Part shown: piece by piece, positions 16,115 through 24,500 of the stretch
How positions within the stretch are numbered: the stretch's first letter is position 1
How the letters are laid out: every line of letters starts with the position of its first letter
Origin: Rugamonas brunnea
GTDB lineage: Bacteria > Pseudomonadota > Gammaproteobacteria > Burkholderiales > Burkholderiaceae_D
Length of the DNA stretch: 61,314 nt
Direction of reading: 5' to 3'
Assembly (NCBI RefSeq): GCF_014042345.1
Contig: NZ_JACEZT010000023.1
Coordinates: 1 to 61,314 of the forward strand
The notes under the pieces: generated by a model
Databases searched by the model: none
What the model saw: only the letters and a program-made list of their open reading frames with translations
Told to the model about the DNA's origin: nothing
Position numbers and translations under genes: made by a program

Positions 16115-17371
16115 TCACGGCGTCTGCCATTGCCAGCTCAGTTGCAATTGGCGGTCATTGTACTGAAAGATCGAGATGCTTTCCTGATTCCGGACCTGCC
16201 TGGCCTCAAGCAACAGCGATTGGCTGGCGCTGAGCGGGTAGGTCAGGGCGGCGCGCAGCAGCGTGGTGCGCTGGCGCCGCACATCGTCGATGAAGCCCGG
16301 CGAATAGGCTTCGGCGCCGTTCCAGCGCTGGTGGCTGAAGTTCAGTTCGCCCGTGAGCTGGTAGGGCAGCTGGTGCTTCCATTGCAGCGTGGCCAGCCAG
16401 CCGCGCCGGTCGCCGCCGGGGCGGGCCGCCAGCGCGCGGTCGTCCAGCCCGGCCAGGCCGATGGCGGCCAGGTCGGCGTCGCGGTGGTAAGTGAACTGGC
16501 CGCGCAGCTCCAGCGTGTTGGCGTCGAAATGGCTGAGCGTGAGGTAGTTGGCGCGGCTCACGCCCGCCGTCAGGTGGAACTGCACGCTGCCCGGCAGCGG
16601 CAGCGGCGGCCCGACCTTGACCTGCAGCTGCGCCTGGCGCTGGTAGAGCTGGCTGCCCAGCGTGATCAGGCCCATGCTGGCGCTGCCGCGCACGGTCCAG
16701 TGGCCGAAGCGCCACGGCGTGTCGGCGCCCGCGTACAGCGCCGTCGAGTTGTACTGGCCCAGGCTGTCGTAGCGGCGCGATTGCAGTTGCAAATAACCGC
16801 TGCTGCCGTTGGGCGTGAGGTCGCGCAGGTAGTCGGCCGACAGCCAGCTGAACTGGTCATGCTTGGGCTGGAAGTCGATCGGCTGGGGCAAGTCCACCTG
16901 CACCCCGGCCTGGGTCACGCCATAGCTGCTGCCGTAGGAACCCTGGTTGACGTTCTGGTCCAGCCCGCGCCCTATGCTGAGCGTGGCGTGGCTTTGCGGC
17001 TGCCAGTTGCTGCAACCGCCGGCCCGCGCTTCGCTGATCAGTTCGAGGATGCCCTGGGGCGGGTTGAAGCGCACCTCGATGGCAGCGAACAGCCGCTCGG
17101 CCTCGTCCGCGTGCCCCAGCGCGCACTGGATCAGGGCCAGGTCCAGCCAGGCGCCCGCGTGCAGCGGCTCCTTGGCCACCACTTCGCTCAGGGTGGCGCT
17201 GGCGTCGTTCTTGCGCCCTTCGGCGATCGATTGCAGCGCCTGCTGGTAGAGCAACTGGCTCTCCGTCTCGCCCGGCTCATCGGCGCGCGCGGCCGGGGCC
17301 AGCGCGAGCGCGCAGGACAGGCCGGCCAGCGCGGCCAGCCAGCGCGATGGGGTACCGATGGCCGCCCTCAC
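16115..17371 (-). CDS. Outer-membrane TPR/beta-barrel protein
   Basis: A 418-residue exported protein. The start is GTG at 17371, overlapping the cyclase stop as GTGA; the N-terminus is a signal peptide ending near APAARADE. Residues about 35-130 contain TPR-like helices (LLYQQALQSIAEGRKNDA, then HAGAWLDLALIQCALGHADEAERLF). From about 140 to the C-terminus alternating aromatic/polar strands ending in LSWQWQTP suggest an outer-membrane barrel, an architecture reminiscent of SLAM-type surface modifiers. The function is unknown. Tight coupling to the CHASE2 cyclase suggests that it supplies or relays an envelope signal. Confidence 0.75.
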   Translation of the reverse strand: MRAAIGTPSRWLAALAGLSCALALAPAARADEPGETESQLLYQQALQSIAEGRKNDASATLSEVVAKEPLHAGAWLDLALIQCALGHADEAERLFAAIEVRFNPPQGILELISEARAGGCSNWQPQSHATLSIGRGLDQNVNQGSYGSSYGVTQAGVQVDLPQPIDFQPKHDQFSWLSADYLRDLTPNGSSGYLQLQSRRYDSLGQYNSTALYAGADTPWRFGHWTVRGSASMGLITLGSQLYQRQAQLQVKVGPPLPLPGSVQFHLTAGVSRANYLTLSHFDANTLELRGQFTYHRDADLAAIGLAGLDDRALAARPGGDRRGWLATLQWKHQLPYQLTGELNFSHQRWNGAEAYSPGFIDDVRRQRTTLLRAALTYPLSASQSLLLEARQVRNQESISIFQYNDRQLQLSWQWQTP

Positions 17372-19437
17372 GCGTGCCGCTCCCGCACGCCGGTGGTGGA
17401 GGGAGCAGCGCGTTCGGCCATGTTGTGCGTGTCGTTGATGGTATCGATGGTGGTGTCTATCGTGTAGAGCGTGGTCGGTTTTTCCTTGCCGCGCAACAGC
17501 CGCTCGCCCAGCGGCAGGAACTGGTGGCCGGTGGCGCGCGCCACCGTGCCGGCGCCCACGATCACGTCGTGGGGGTAATCGCGCGCCGCCTGTTCCAGCC
17601 GCGCCGCCGTGTTGACGCTGTCGCCGACGGCAGTATAAATGCTGCGGAACGCCGTGCCAAAATCGCCGGCCATGGCCAGCCCGCTTTCGATGCCGATGCG
17701 CACCCGCAGCGGCGGCCAGCCCTGGGCCACGCGCGCCTGGCTCAGCGCACGCACGCGGCGCACGATGGCCTGGGCCGCGTCCAGCGCCAGGTCGGCGTGG
17801 CGCGGGTGGGGCAGGGGCGCGCCCCAGAACGCCACCAGGCCGTCGCCCGTGTACTTGTCGAGCGTGCCCTGGTTGGCGATCACCGGCTCGGTCAGGCATT
17901 CGAGGAAGTCGCGCGTCAGTTTGGCCGCCTCGTCCACGGGCAGCGCTTCCACCTGCGAGGTGTAGCCTTCCATGTCGGCGATCAGGGTGGTCACGTCGAG
18001 CTGGCGCGGGGCCAGCGGGTCCTTCAGGTCGCTGCGCATCAGTTCGCTCACCACGGCCGGCGCCACGTACTGGCGCAGGGTGTCGAGCAGGTAGCGCGAG
18101 CGGTGCTGGGTCTGCTGCCACTGGAACGGCACGGCGAACGCCAGCAGGAAGGCCACCGAGGCCAGCGGCGCGCTGGGCGAGAAGCTGGCGTCGTGGGCGC
18201 TCACGGCCAGCGCGAGCAGTAGCCACAGCGCGGCGCCCGCGCCCAGCAGCAGGCCGTTGCGGGCGGCCGACAGGCGCGGCATGGTGTAGCTGGCCAGCGC
18301 CGCCAGCAGCAAGGTGTAGGCGCAGGCGATCCAGCGGCCCGGCCACGGGGCCGGTGCGTTGCCGTCGCGCCGGTCGAGCAGGGTCGACAGCATGGTTGCC
18401 TGCACGCCCAGACCGGGGCGGTTGGCCGCCAGCGGCGTGGTGACGCGGTCGGCCAGGCTCAGCGAGGACGAGCCCACCAGCGCCAGGCGGCCGCTGGCGC
18501 CGTCCGGCGCGATGCGGCCGGCCAGGATGTCGGCCGCGCTGACGACGGTGTAGGCGCTCCAGTCGCGGCGGTAGTCGATGCGGGTGGCGGCGGCGTCGGC
18601 CGGGAAGGGGGCGGGTTGGGACGACGTTTGAGGGGATGCTTGGGCCGGTGCCTGGTGTGAAGTCTGGGGCGACATTTGTGGTGAAGCTTTGCCCGAAGCT
18701 TGGGGCGGCGTGTTGGCCGAAGCTTGCGCCGGAGCCTCGGCCGATGTGGGGGCCGATGCCTGGGTGGAGGCGCCGGCGCAGCAGTCGAGCAGGGCCTGGG
18801 TGAGCGCGGGGTAGACTCGGCCTTCGAACGAGGTCAGCAGCGGCAGCCGGCGCAGCGCGCCGTCCGGGTCGGGGATGAAGCCGATGTTGCCGATGTGGGG
18901 CGCTTGTGCCAGCAGCGCGTGGTTGGCCAGGTAGCCGGTGGCGGGCTGAGTGGAGACAGCGGCCGGCGCCGCCGCCAGCGCGCCGCCCAGCACGCCGGCA
19001 CGCAGTGGCTCGGGGCGGGTGGCACTGTAATCGAAGGCCTGGGCCAGCACCAGCGGGCCGTGGTTGGCCAGCAGGGCCAGGCGGGTGTCGCCGTCCGGGT
19101 CACCGGCCTTGGGCAGCACGATGTCGAGCGCCACGCCGCGCGCGTTGTAATTAGTCAGCAGCATTTCCACCAGGTCCGCGATACGGCTGCTGGGCCAGGG
19201 CCACGAACCGAGCGTGGCCAGGCTGGCCTCGTCGATATCGACTACCAGCACGCGCGGCTCGGGGGCGTTGGTGGTGTGCAGGCGGATGTAGCGGTCGCGC
19301 AGCCATTCTTCGGCGAAATAGCCGTGGCCGGGCAGGAATTCGGGGACCACCGTCAGCAGCAGGGCGACCAGCGCCATCAGCCAGCGCAACTGGCGGGGCG
19401 AAGGGCGTAGCGAGCGCAGGGCCGAGGCTGGAATCAT
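17368..19437 (-). CDS. CHASE2-domain class III adenylate/guanylate cyclase
   Basis: A 689-residue membrane cyclase from ATG 19437. After an N-terminal helix comes a periplasmic CHASE2 sensor (VLVVDIDEASLATLGSWPWP), an Ala/Pro/Gln/Ser-rich linker (roughly residues 235-280), three membrane helices, and a C-terminal class III catalytic domain. Visible catalytic features: first metal Asp in LIADMEGYT, adenine-selecting Lys in LDKYTGDGLVAFWG with the second metal Asp, and Asn/Arg in VGDSVNTAARLE. The position just before YT that is usually Asp or Thr is Ile (RSIYTAVGD). An in-frame TTG at 19539 is possible, but a TATACT element at 19504-19509 lies inside that extension, favouring 19437. Confidence 0.88.
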   Translation of the reverse strand: MIPASALRSLRPSPRQLRWLMALVALLLTVVPEFLPGHGYFAEEWLRDRYIRLHTTNAPEPRVLVVDIDEASLATLGSWPWPSSRIADLVEMLLTNYNARGVALDIVLPKAGDPDGDTRLALLANHGPLVLAQAFDYSATRPEPLRAGVLGGALAAAPAAVSTQPATGYLANHALLAQAPHIGNIGFIPDPDGALRRLPLLTSFEGRVYPALTQALLDCCAGASTQASAPTSAEAPAQASANTPPQASGKASPQMSPQTSHQAPAQASPQTSSQPAPFPADAAATRIDYRRDWSAYTVVSAADILAGRIAPDGASGRLALVGSSSLSLADRVTTPLAANRPGLGVQATMLSTLLDRRDGNAPAPWPGRWIACAYTLLLAALASYTMPRLSAARNGLLLGAGAALWLLLALAVSAHDASFSPSAPLASVAFLLAFAVPFQWQQTQHRSRYLLDTLRQYVAPAVVSELMRSDLKDPLAPRQLDVTTLIADMEGYTSQVEALPVDEAAKLTRDFLECLTEPVIANQGTLDKYTGDGLVAFWGAPLPHPRHADLALDAAQAIVRRVRALSQARVAQGWPPLRVRIGIESGLAMAGDFGTAFRSIYTAVGDSVNTAARLEQAARDYPHDVIVGAGTVARATGHQFLPLGERLLRGKEKPTTLYTIDTTIDTINDTHNMAERAAPSTTGVRERHA

Positions 19438-19503
19438 GGAGACGGTAGGGATGGCCGGTCGGCGCGGCTTGATAAATGGCAAGTTAATGACTGGAACAGG
19501 CAG

Positions 19504-19509
19504 AGTATA
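19504..19509 (-). promoter_or_regulatory. Candidate -10 element for the cyclase operon
   Basis: TATACT on the minus strand with no convincing -35 (GACAGT at 17 bases). It would give a leader of about 60 nucleotides before ATG 19437. The CRP-like box at 19709-19724 lies about 200 bases upstream and could also act on this direction. Confidence 0.3.
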
Positions 19510-19572
19510 ACGGGAAACCTCGAACAACTGTCGCGGCAACCGAGGGGCAGGGAAACATGGAAGTCGGGCCGC

Positions 19573-19642
19573 AACCGGGGTCAGGTCATACCATTAAGCA
19601 AGATGTCCGCATCTTGCTTAATGGTATGACCCGACCCCGGTT
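19573..19642. repeat. Dispersed GGGGTCAGGTC palindrome, copy 1
   Basis: A 70-base inverted repeat with 33-base arms around the 4-base centre TCCG and a single mismatch (an A opposite C in the outer arm). The outer arms begin AACCGGGGTC; the inner arm is ATACCATTAAGCAAGATG and its complement. It lies in the divergent gap between the cyclase operon and fecR. No T tract follows on either side. Confidence 0.9.
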
Positions 19643-19708
19643 ATTGGTGCTGCTGACATTTGCTACAAAGTGTAACGCTTGGGGGGCGCCCCGGTGCTTG
19701 CAGTAAAA

Positions 19709-19752
19709 TGTGACCTGCATCACGGAAACATCCGTGGCCGGCGCGCGATAAT
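19709..19752 (+). promoter_or_regulatory. CRP-like box and -10 element upstream of fecR
   Basis: TGTGA-cctgca-TCACG at 19709-19724 differs from the E. coli CRP half-sites only at the last base. GATAAT at 19747-19752 starts 30.5 bases from the box centre, the spacing of a class II CRP-activated promoter, and no good -35 is present. The transcript would start near 19759 with the ribosome site AGGAGA just before ATG 19776. The box also lies upstream of the divergent cyclase operon. Confidence 0.6.
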
Positions 19753-19775
19753 CGGCCTTGTAATAGGAGAAGAAT

Positions 19776-21119
19776 ATGATACGTCAACTCATTCTGGCTG
19801 CCGGCGCACTGCTGGCTGCCCACGCGGCCAGTGCCGCGGAGGCCGGCAAAATCATATTTGTCGCCGGCGCGGCCCAGGTCGTGGACCATCCGGCAGCGCT
19901 GGGCGGGGCCGTCAACGAGGGCGAATTGCTCACGACGGGCGCCGATGGTTATCTTTATGTTAAGACCGTTGACAACGGCCTGTTCATCCTGCGTCCCAAC
20001 ACCCGCGCCCGCATCGCCACCTACCACGTGGACCGCGAGCAGCCGGCCAACACCCGCGTCAAACTCGAACTGCTGAGCGGTGTGGCGCGCAGCCAGTCCG
20101 GCGAAGCCGTCAAGCAGGCGCGCCAGAATTTCCGCTTCAATACCCCCGTGGCCGCCATCGGCGTGCGCGGCACCGACTTCACCGTGTTTACCGACCAGGA
20201 TACGTCGCGCGTGACGGTGCTGTCGGGCGCCATCACCGTCAGCGGCTTTGGCGGCGGCTGCCGCCCGGACGGCGTGGGCCCGTGCGAAGGCAACACCAGC
20301 CGCGAACTGACGGCGGCCCAAAAAGGCCAGTTGCTGCAAGTGCAGCGTGGCCAGGTGGCGCCGCAGTTGATGCAGGGTAACGGCCTGCTGGCGCCCGACC
20401 TGGTGGCGCCGCCCCGTTCGGACGAGCCGGCCAAGGGCGCGGCCGCCGGCGGCAACGTGCTCGGTGGCGACAGCCTGGTGGCCGTGGAGGTCAAGAAGAT
20501 CAGCGACCAGGTCCGTAACCAGTCTGGTGGCAATAGCGGCAACGAGTCGCAAACGGTGGTGCCGCCGCTCACACCGCCCATCATCGAGGTGCAGCCGGCG
20601 CCGCCGCCGGTGCCCGTGGTCTACAAGGACATCACGTGGGGTCGCTGGACGGCCGTGCTGAAAGATCCCGCCACGTCGGGCGTGTCCAAGGACGGCTGGG
20701 ACCGGATGGGCATGAACAGTTACTTCGTGTTGTTCCGCGAACACAAGGGCAACGATTTCGTCACACCGGAAAAGGGCAGCGTCAGCTTCGCGCTGGCCGA
20801 CAGTTCGGCCTATGTACGCGACATCAATACGGAGAAGAAATCGGCCGCGCAATTACAGAATGGCGTGCTATCGTTCAATTTTGATAAGTCCAGTTTCGCC
20901 ACCCAGTTCGATTTGCTGACGGGTGGGGAAAGTTTCCACATGGGTAACAGCGGCATCGTCAAGCGCGATGGCTCGTTCTCTGTGCTGAATCCGAGCTTGC
21001 CTGGCGCCAACATTGGCATCACGGGTTTCATGCGCGACATGAATGGCGCCACGTATCTGTTCGATGGCAGCCTTGATGCGCGCCGCGCCGTGGATGGTGT
21101 AACGGTATGGAAAAAATAA
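19776..21119 (+). CDS. Exported FecR-domain protein
   Basis: A 447-residue protein with a clear signal peptide (MIRQLILAAGALLAAHAASA). Residues about 25-180 are a FecR domain: KIIFVAGAAQV, ELLTTGADGYLYV, RFNTPVAAIGVRGTDFTVF, and VTVLSGAITVSG. No cytoplasmic anti-sigma region is present, so this is the periplasmic or surface FecR type that often accompanies CHASE2 cyclases, not an iron anti-sigma factor. A Pro-rich stretch (about 265-290) precedes a C-terminal beta-rich domain. ATG 19776 has AGGAGA upstream. It is divergent from the cyclase operon, shares a CRP-like box with it, and is closed by a strong terminator. Confidence 0.85.
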   Translation: MIRQLILAAGALLAAHAASAAEAGKIIFVAGAAQVVDHPAALGGAVNEGELLTTGADGYLYVKTVDNGLFILRPNTRARIATYHVDREQPANTRVKLELLSGVARSQSGEAVKQARQNFRFNTPVAAIGVRGTDFTVFTDQDTSRVTVLSGAITVSGFGGGCRPDGVGPCEGNTSRELTAAQKGQLLQVQRGQVAPQLMQGNGLLAPDLVAPPRSDEPAKGAAAGGNVLGGDSLVAVEVKKISDQVRNQSGGNSGNESQTVVPPLTPPIIEVQPAPPPVPVVYKDITWGRWTAVLKDPATSGVSKDGWDRMGMNSYFVLFREHKGNDFVTPEKGSVSFALADSSAYVRDINTEKKSAAQLQNGVLSFNFDKSSFATQFDLLTGGESFHMGNSGIVKRDGSFSVLNPSLPGANIGITGFMRDMNGATYLFDGSLDARRAVDGVTVWKK

Positions 21120-21152
21120 TAAAAAATTAATACCGTTTTATTTGAATAGGGA

Positions 21153-21187
21153 TTCCCGCTGTCGCTTGGTCGGCAGCGGGATTTTTA
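21153..21187 (+). terminator. Rho-independent terminator of fecR gene
   Basis: TCCCGCTG pairs with CAGCGGGA around a 12-base loop, followed by TTTTT; it lies 33 bases past the fecR stop. Confidence 0.8.
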
Positions 21188-21190
21188 TTG

Positions 21191-21224
21191 CCGGGGTCGT
21201 CATGGTGCGCTGTGGTGACCCCGG
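21191..21224. repeat. Possible short relative of the dispersed palindromes
   Basis: CCGGGGTC and GACCCCGG form 8-base arms around 18 unpaired bases. The arms match the outermost part of the long palindromes, but the inner arms are missing, so membership is uncertain. Confidence 0.35.
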
Positions 21225-21299
21225 TAGCAGTAGGGCTGTGAGCACGCCGGCCGGCCGCAGCCGTGGCCGGTTGGCGTTGTTATATGGCTAATGCAAGGA

Positions 21300-21328
21300 T
21301 TGATTTATCCACAGGCATATCCCATAAT
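21300..21328 (+). promoter_or_regulatory. Candidate constitutive promoter for the S-layer-like gene
   Basis: TTGATT (21300-21305) and CATAAT (21323-21328) with a 17-base spacer. It would start near 21335 and give a leader of about 170 nucleotides, in which the CRP-like box at 21389 would lie downstream of the start. A perfect 12-base palindrome TGCAAATTTGCA follows at 21351-21362. Confidence 0.4.
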
Positions 21329-21388
21329 GTCCGCGCGGTAATATCAATGCTGCAAATTTGCAAAAAGAGGGAGTTAATTGAGGTTTGG

Positions 21389-21404
21389 TGTGATGACCAT
21401 CACA
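21389..21404 (+). promoter_or_regulatory. CRP-like box upstream of the S-layer-like gene
   Basis: TGTGA-tgacca-TCACA, a perfect match to both CRP half-sites with the correct 6-base spacer. CATGAT at 21427-21432 begins 30.5 bases from its centre, the same offset as in the fecR promoter, which fits class II activation with a start near 21438. Confidence 0.65.
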
Positions 21405-21444
21405 TCCATCCCCAACTATCTTCTGACATGATTCGGTACGCTGT

Positions 21445-21460
21445 CTTGCGGTTCCGCAAG
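21445..21460 (+). promoter_or_regulatory. 5' leader hairpin of the S-layer-like mRNA
   Basis: CTTGCG and CGCAAG pair perfectly around the tetraloop GTTC. It is about 43 bases before the start codon and would lie almost at the 5' end of a transcript starting near 21438. Such 5' hairpins protect abundant mRNAs; that role is inferred. Confidence 0.5.
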
Positions 21461-21503
21461 CGTCGTGTGCCGAAGTGCTTATTTTCTAACTCAGGAGTTT
21501 TAC

Positions 21504-24500
21504 ATGGCTACAAATACCGAATTGGTCCAACAGCTGTACGTTGCGTACTACAACCGCCCAGCCGACGTTGACGGCCTGGCCTTCTACGTGAAGGCACTGG
21601 ACAGCGGCGCGACCGTTGCCGAAATCGCTAAGAATTTCGCTACCGGCCCTGAGTACGTTGCTACCTTCGCTGGCATGCAAGCTGACGAAATCATCGACAC
21701 GATCTACGTGAACCTGTTCGGCCGTCACGCCGACAAGACCGGCCTGAACTTCTGGGGCAACGAACTGACCTCCGGCATCTCGCCACTGGACGTGATCGTA
21801 CGTAACATCGCTGCTGGCGCCCTGAACGCCGACGGCACCCTGAACGCCGACGGCAAAGTCTACGCTAACAAAGTAGCCGCTGCTGTTGCCTTCACCAAAG
21901 AAATCGACACCGTTGGCAACGAGCAAGAGCGTGTTGCTTACGCTTCGGGCCACGTGAACGGCCTGGCCAAGACCTTCCTGGCTGGCGTGACCGACGACGC
22001 ATCGCTGGTTGCTGCTACCAACGCAATCCACACCACCGGCGTGGCTCTGGTTGATGCCTACACCCCAGTGACCACCACCGCTCTGACCACCGGCGTTGAC
22101 CTGCTGACCGGCACTAGCGGCAACGACGTGTTCAACGGCGTGATCGGCACTGGCGACACCCTGAACGCACTGGATTCGATCGACGGCGGCGCAGGTGCTG
22201 ACACCCTGAACGTTCTGGACGTCGTTGGCGGCACCGCGATTCCAACCAGCGCTGTTATCAAGAACGTGGAAACCATCGCTATCCGTAGCGCTGGCGCCAC
22301 CACCTTCGATGCAACCGCTGACGCGAACATCACCGGCCTGACCAAGATCGCTGTGACCCAAGCTGCTGCAGCCACCATCACCGCTGGCAGCACCACCGCG
22401 ATCGCCATTTCCGGCGCAACCGGCGCGATTGAAGGCCACGGCGGTTCGACCCAGACGGTTTCGACCTCGACTGGCAACGCTATTACCCTGGATGGCGCCG
22501 CAGGTGCGATCTCCGTAACCGACACCAAGCAAGGTGCTGCAGTTGTTGGCATTGATGGCGGCACCAACGTTGCTGTCACCGCTTCGGGCGTTTCGACCGG
22601 TACCGTCACGATCGGCCACACCACCCACGCAACCGGCGACGTGATCGTTTCGTCCACCGGCGCTGCATTCGCTAGCGCTGGCGTGACCCTGGGCGCGATC
22701 GGTGTTGAAGGCGGTGCAACGGTTTCCGTCACCCAAGCTGCAACCTCGGACGCTTCGGCTGCCGCTAAAGACACCGGCGCTACCGGCCACGCAATCGTTG
22801 AGAGCGCTGTAACCATCGCTGGTACCAAAACCACTTCGGTTACCGTTCAGCAAACCGCTACTGCTGCTGGTAAAGACGCTGTCGCCGCTGCAGCTGGTGC
22901 TAGCACCGTCGACGTGGTGACCTTCGCCGCTATGGCTAAAGGTGACACCATCACCGTTGGCGGCCTGACCTTCACGGCAGCCAAAGCCCTGACCGCTGCC
23001 GAAGCCGCTGCTGCATTCGCCGACCTGAGCGCCGGTACCCACCAAGGTAACGCTGCTGCGTCGAACGGTACCTACTCGGGTTCGTTCTCCACGAAGTTCA
23101 ACTCTGGCGACATCGTTGTCAGCGGTACTAACCAGACCGTGACCTTCACCTCGGCCGCAAAAGACGGTTCCGCTACGATCGTTACCGCTGGTAGCGCTGC
23201 TGCTCCTGCAGTTTCGGAAACCACCGCTGGCTCCGCTGCTAACGATGCCACGACCGGCGTTCTGGCTGTGACCGCAGGTCAGGTTCTGATCACCAGCACC
23301 GACAACAAGATCACCACCGTGACCCTGGACGGCTACGGCGCATCGTCGAGCGTTTCGTCGGAAGCTCTGAGCACCCTGAGCCTGGCTCACAGCGATGCAT
23401 CGCTGGCGATCGTCAACGGCACCGCCACCACCCTGGGCCTGACCCTGGATGGCGTTGGTGTTGCTGCTCACGCTGCCCTGGATCTGGGTACCACCTACAC
23501 CACCCTGAACATCACCACCGCCAACGCCAATTCGGCTGTTGACCTGTCGAACGATGGCAACGTTGCTGCACTGAACGTCGCCGGCACGAACGTGGTGAAC
23601 CTGCTGGGTTCGGCTGCACTCTCCGGTCTGAAGACCGTAACCGTGACCGGCTCCGCTGGCGTGAAAGTTGACGCTTCGGGCGCCAACGTGACCGCAGTTG
23701 ACACCTCGGGCACCACCGGCAACAGCTCGGTGACCGTGAACGGCCAAAAAGCCACCTTCACCGGCGGCGCTGGCGTTGACACCGTGACCCTGTCGACCAC
23801 CGCTCCTGCTAAGGCAATCGCTCTGGGCGCTGGCGACGACGTCCTGAAACTGGCTGCTGGCACCACCAGCATCGCTTCGACCGGCTCGCTGGCTGGCGGC
23901 GACGGCACCGACACCATCGTGTTCGCCGACGCAGCTGACGCTAACGTCGCCGCAGGTGCTACGCTCGACGGCGCTTTCGCTAGCAAGATCTCCGGCTTCG
24001 AAGTTCTGGGCCTGACGACCTTCGGCGCAGACAACACCGTCAACCTGCACAACCTGGACGACATCAACTCGATCGTGATCGGTGGTTCGACCGCTGGCAC
24101 CCTGACGCTGGACAAACTGCTGGCCAACAGCACCGTTGAATTCGACGGCGCAAGCGCTGGTACCGTTGTCGCCAAGCTGGCTGACACCTCCGGCACCGCT
24201 GACGTGCTGAACGTAGTCACCAAGGTTGCTGACGTTGCTACCGGCTTCAACAAGCTGGTTGCTGACGGTGTTGAGACCTTCAACCTGACCGCTACCGACA
24301 CCAACGACGACGCCGACGCTACCACCGTGGCTCAGCACACCATCGACCTGCAGGGCGATTCTGTGAAGTCGATCGTTGTGTCCGGTAACGCGGACGTGGT
24401 TCTGACGGGTCACCTGGTTGCTGACGCGATCAACGTGAAACTGGCACTGGTGGACGCAACCGCCATGACCGGCGCACTGACCGCTACCACCAACGGTACC

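Noticed and set aside
19438..19539. TTG start extending the cyclase by 34 residues
   Set aside because: The extension has no ribosome site and covers a TATACT promoter-like element; ATG 19437 lies directly before the first membrane segment.
21305..21313. A perfect DnaA box (TTATCCACA)
   Set aside because: A single box in a promoter region with no AT-rich unwinding element or further boxes; not evidence of an origin.
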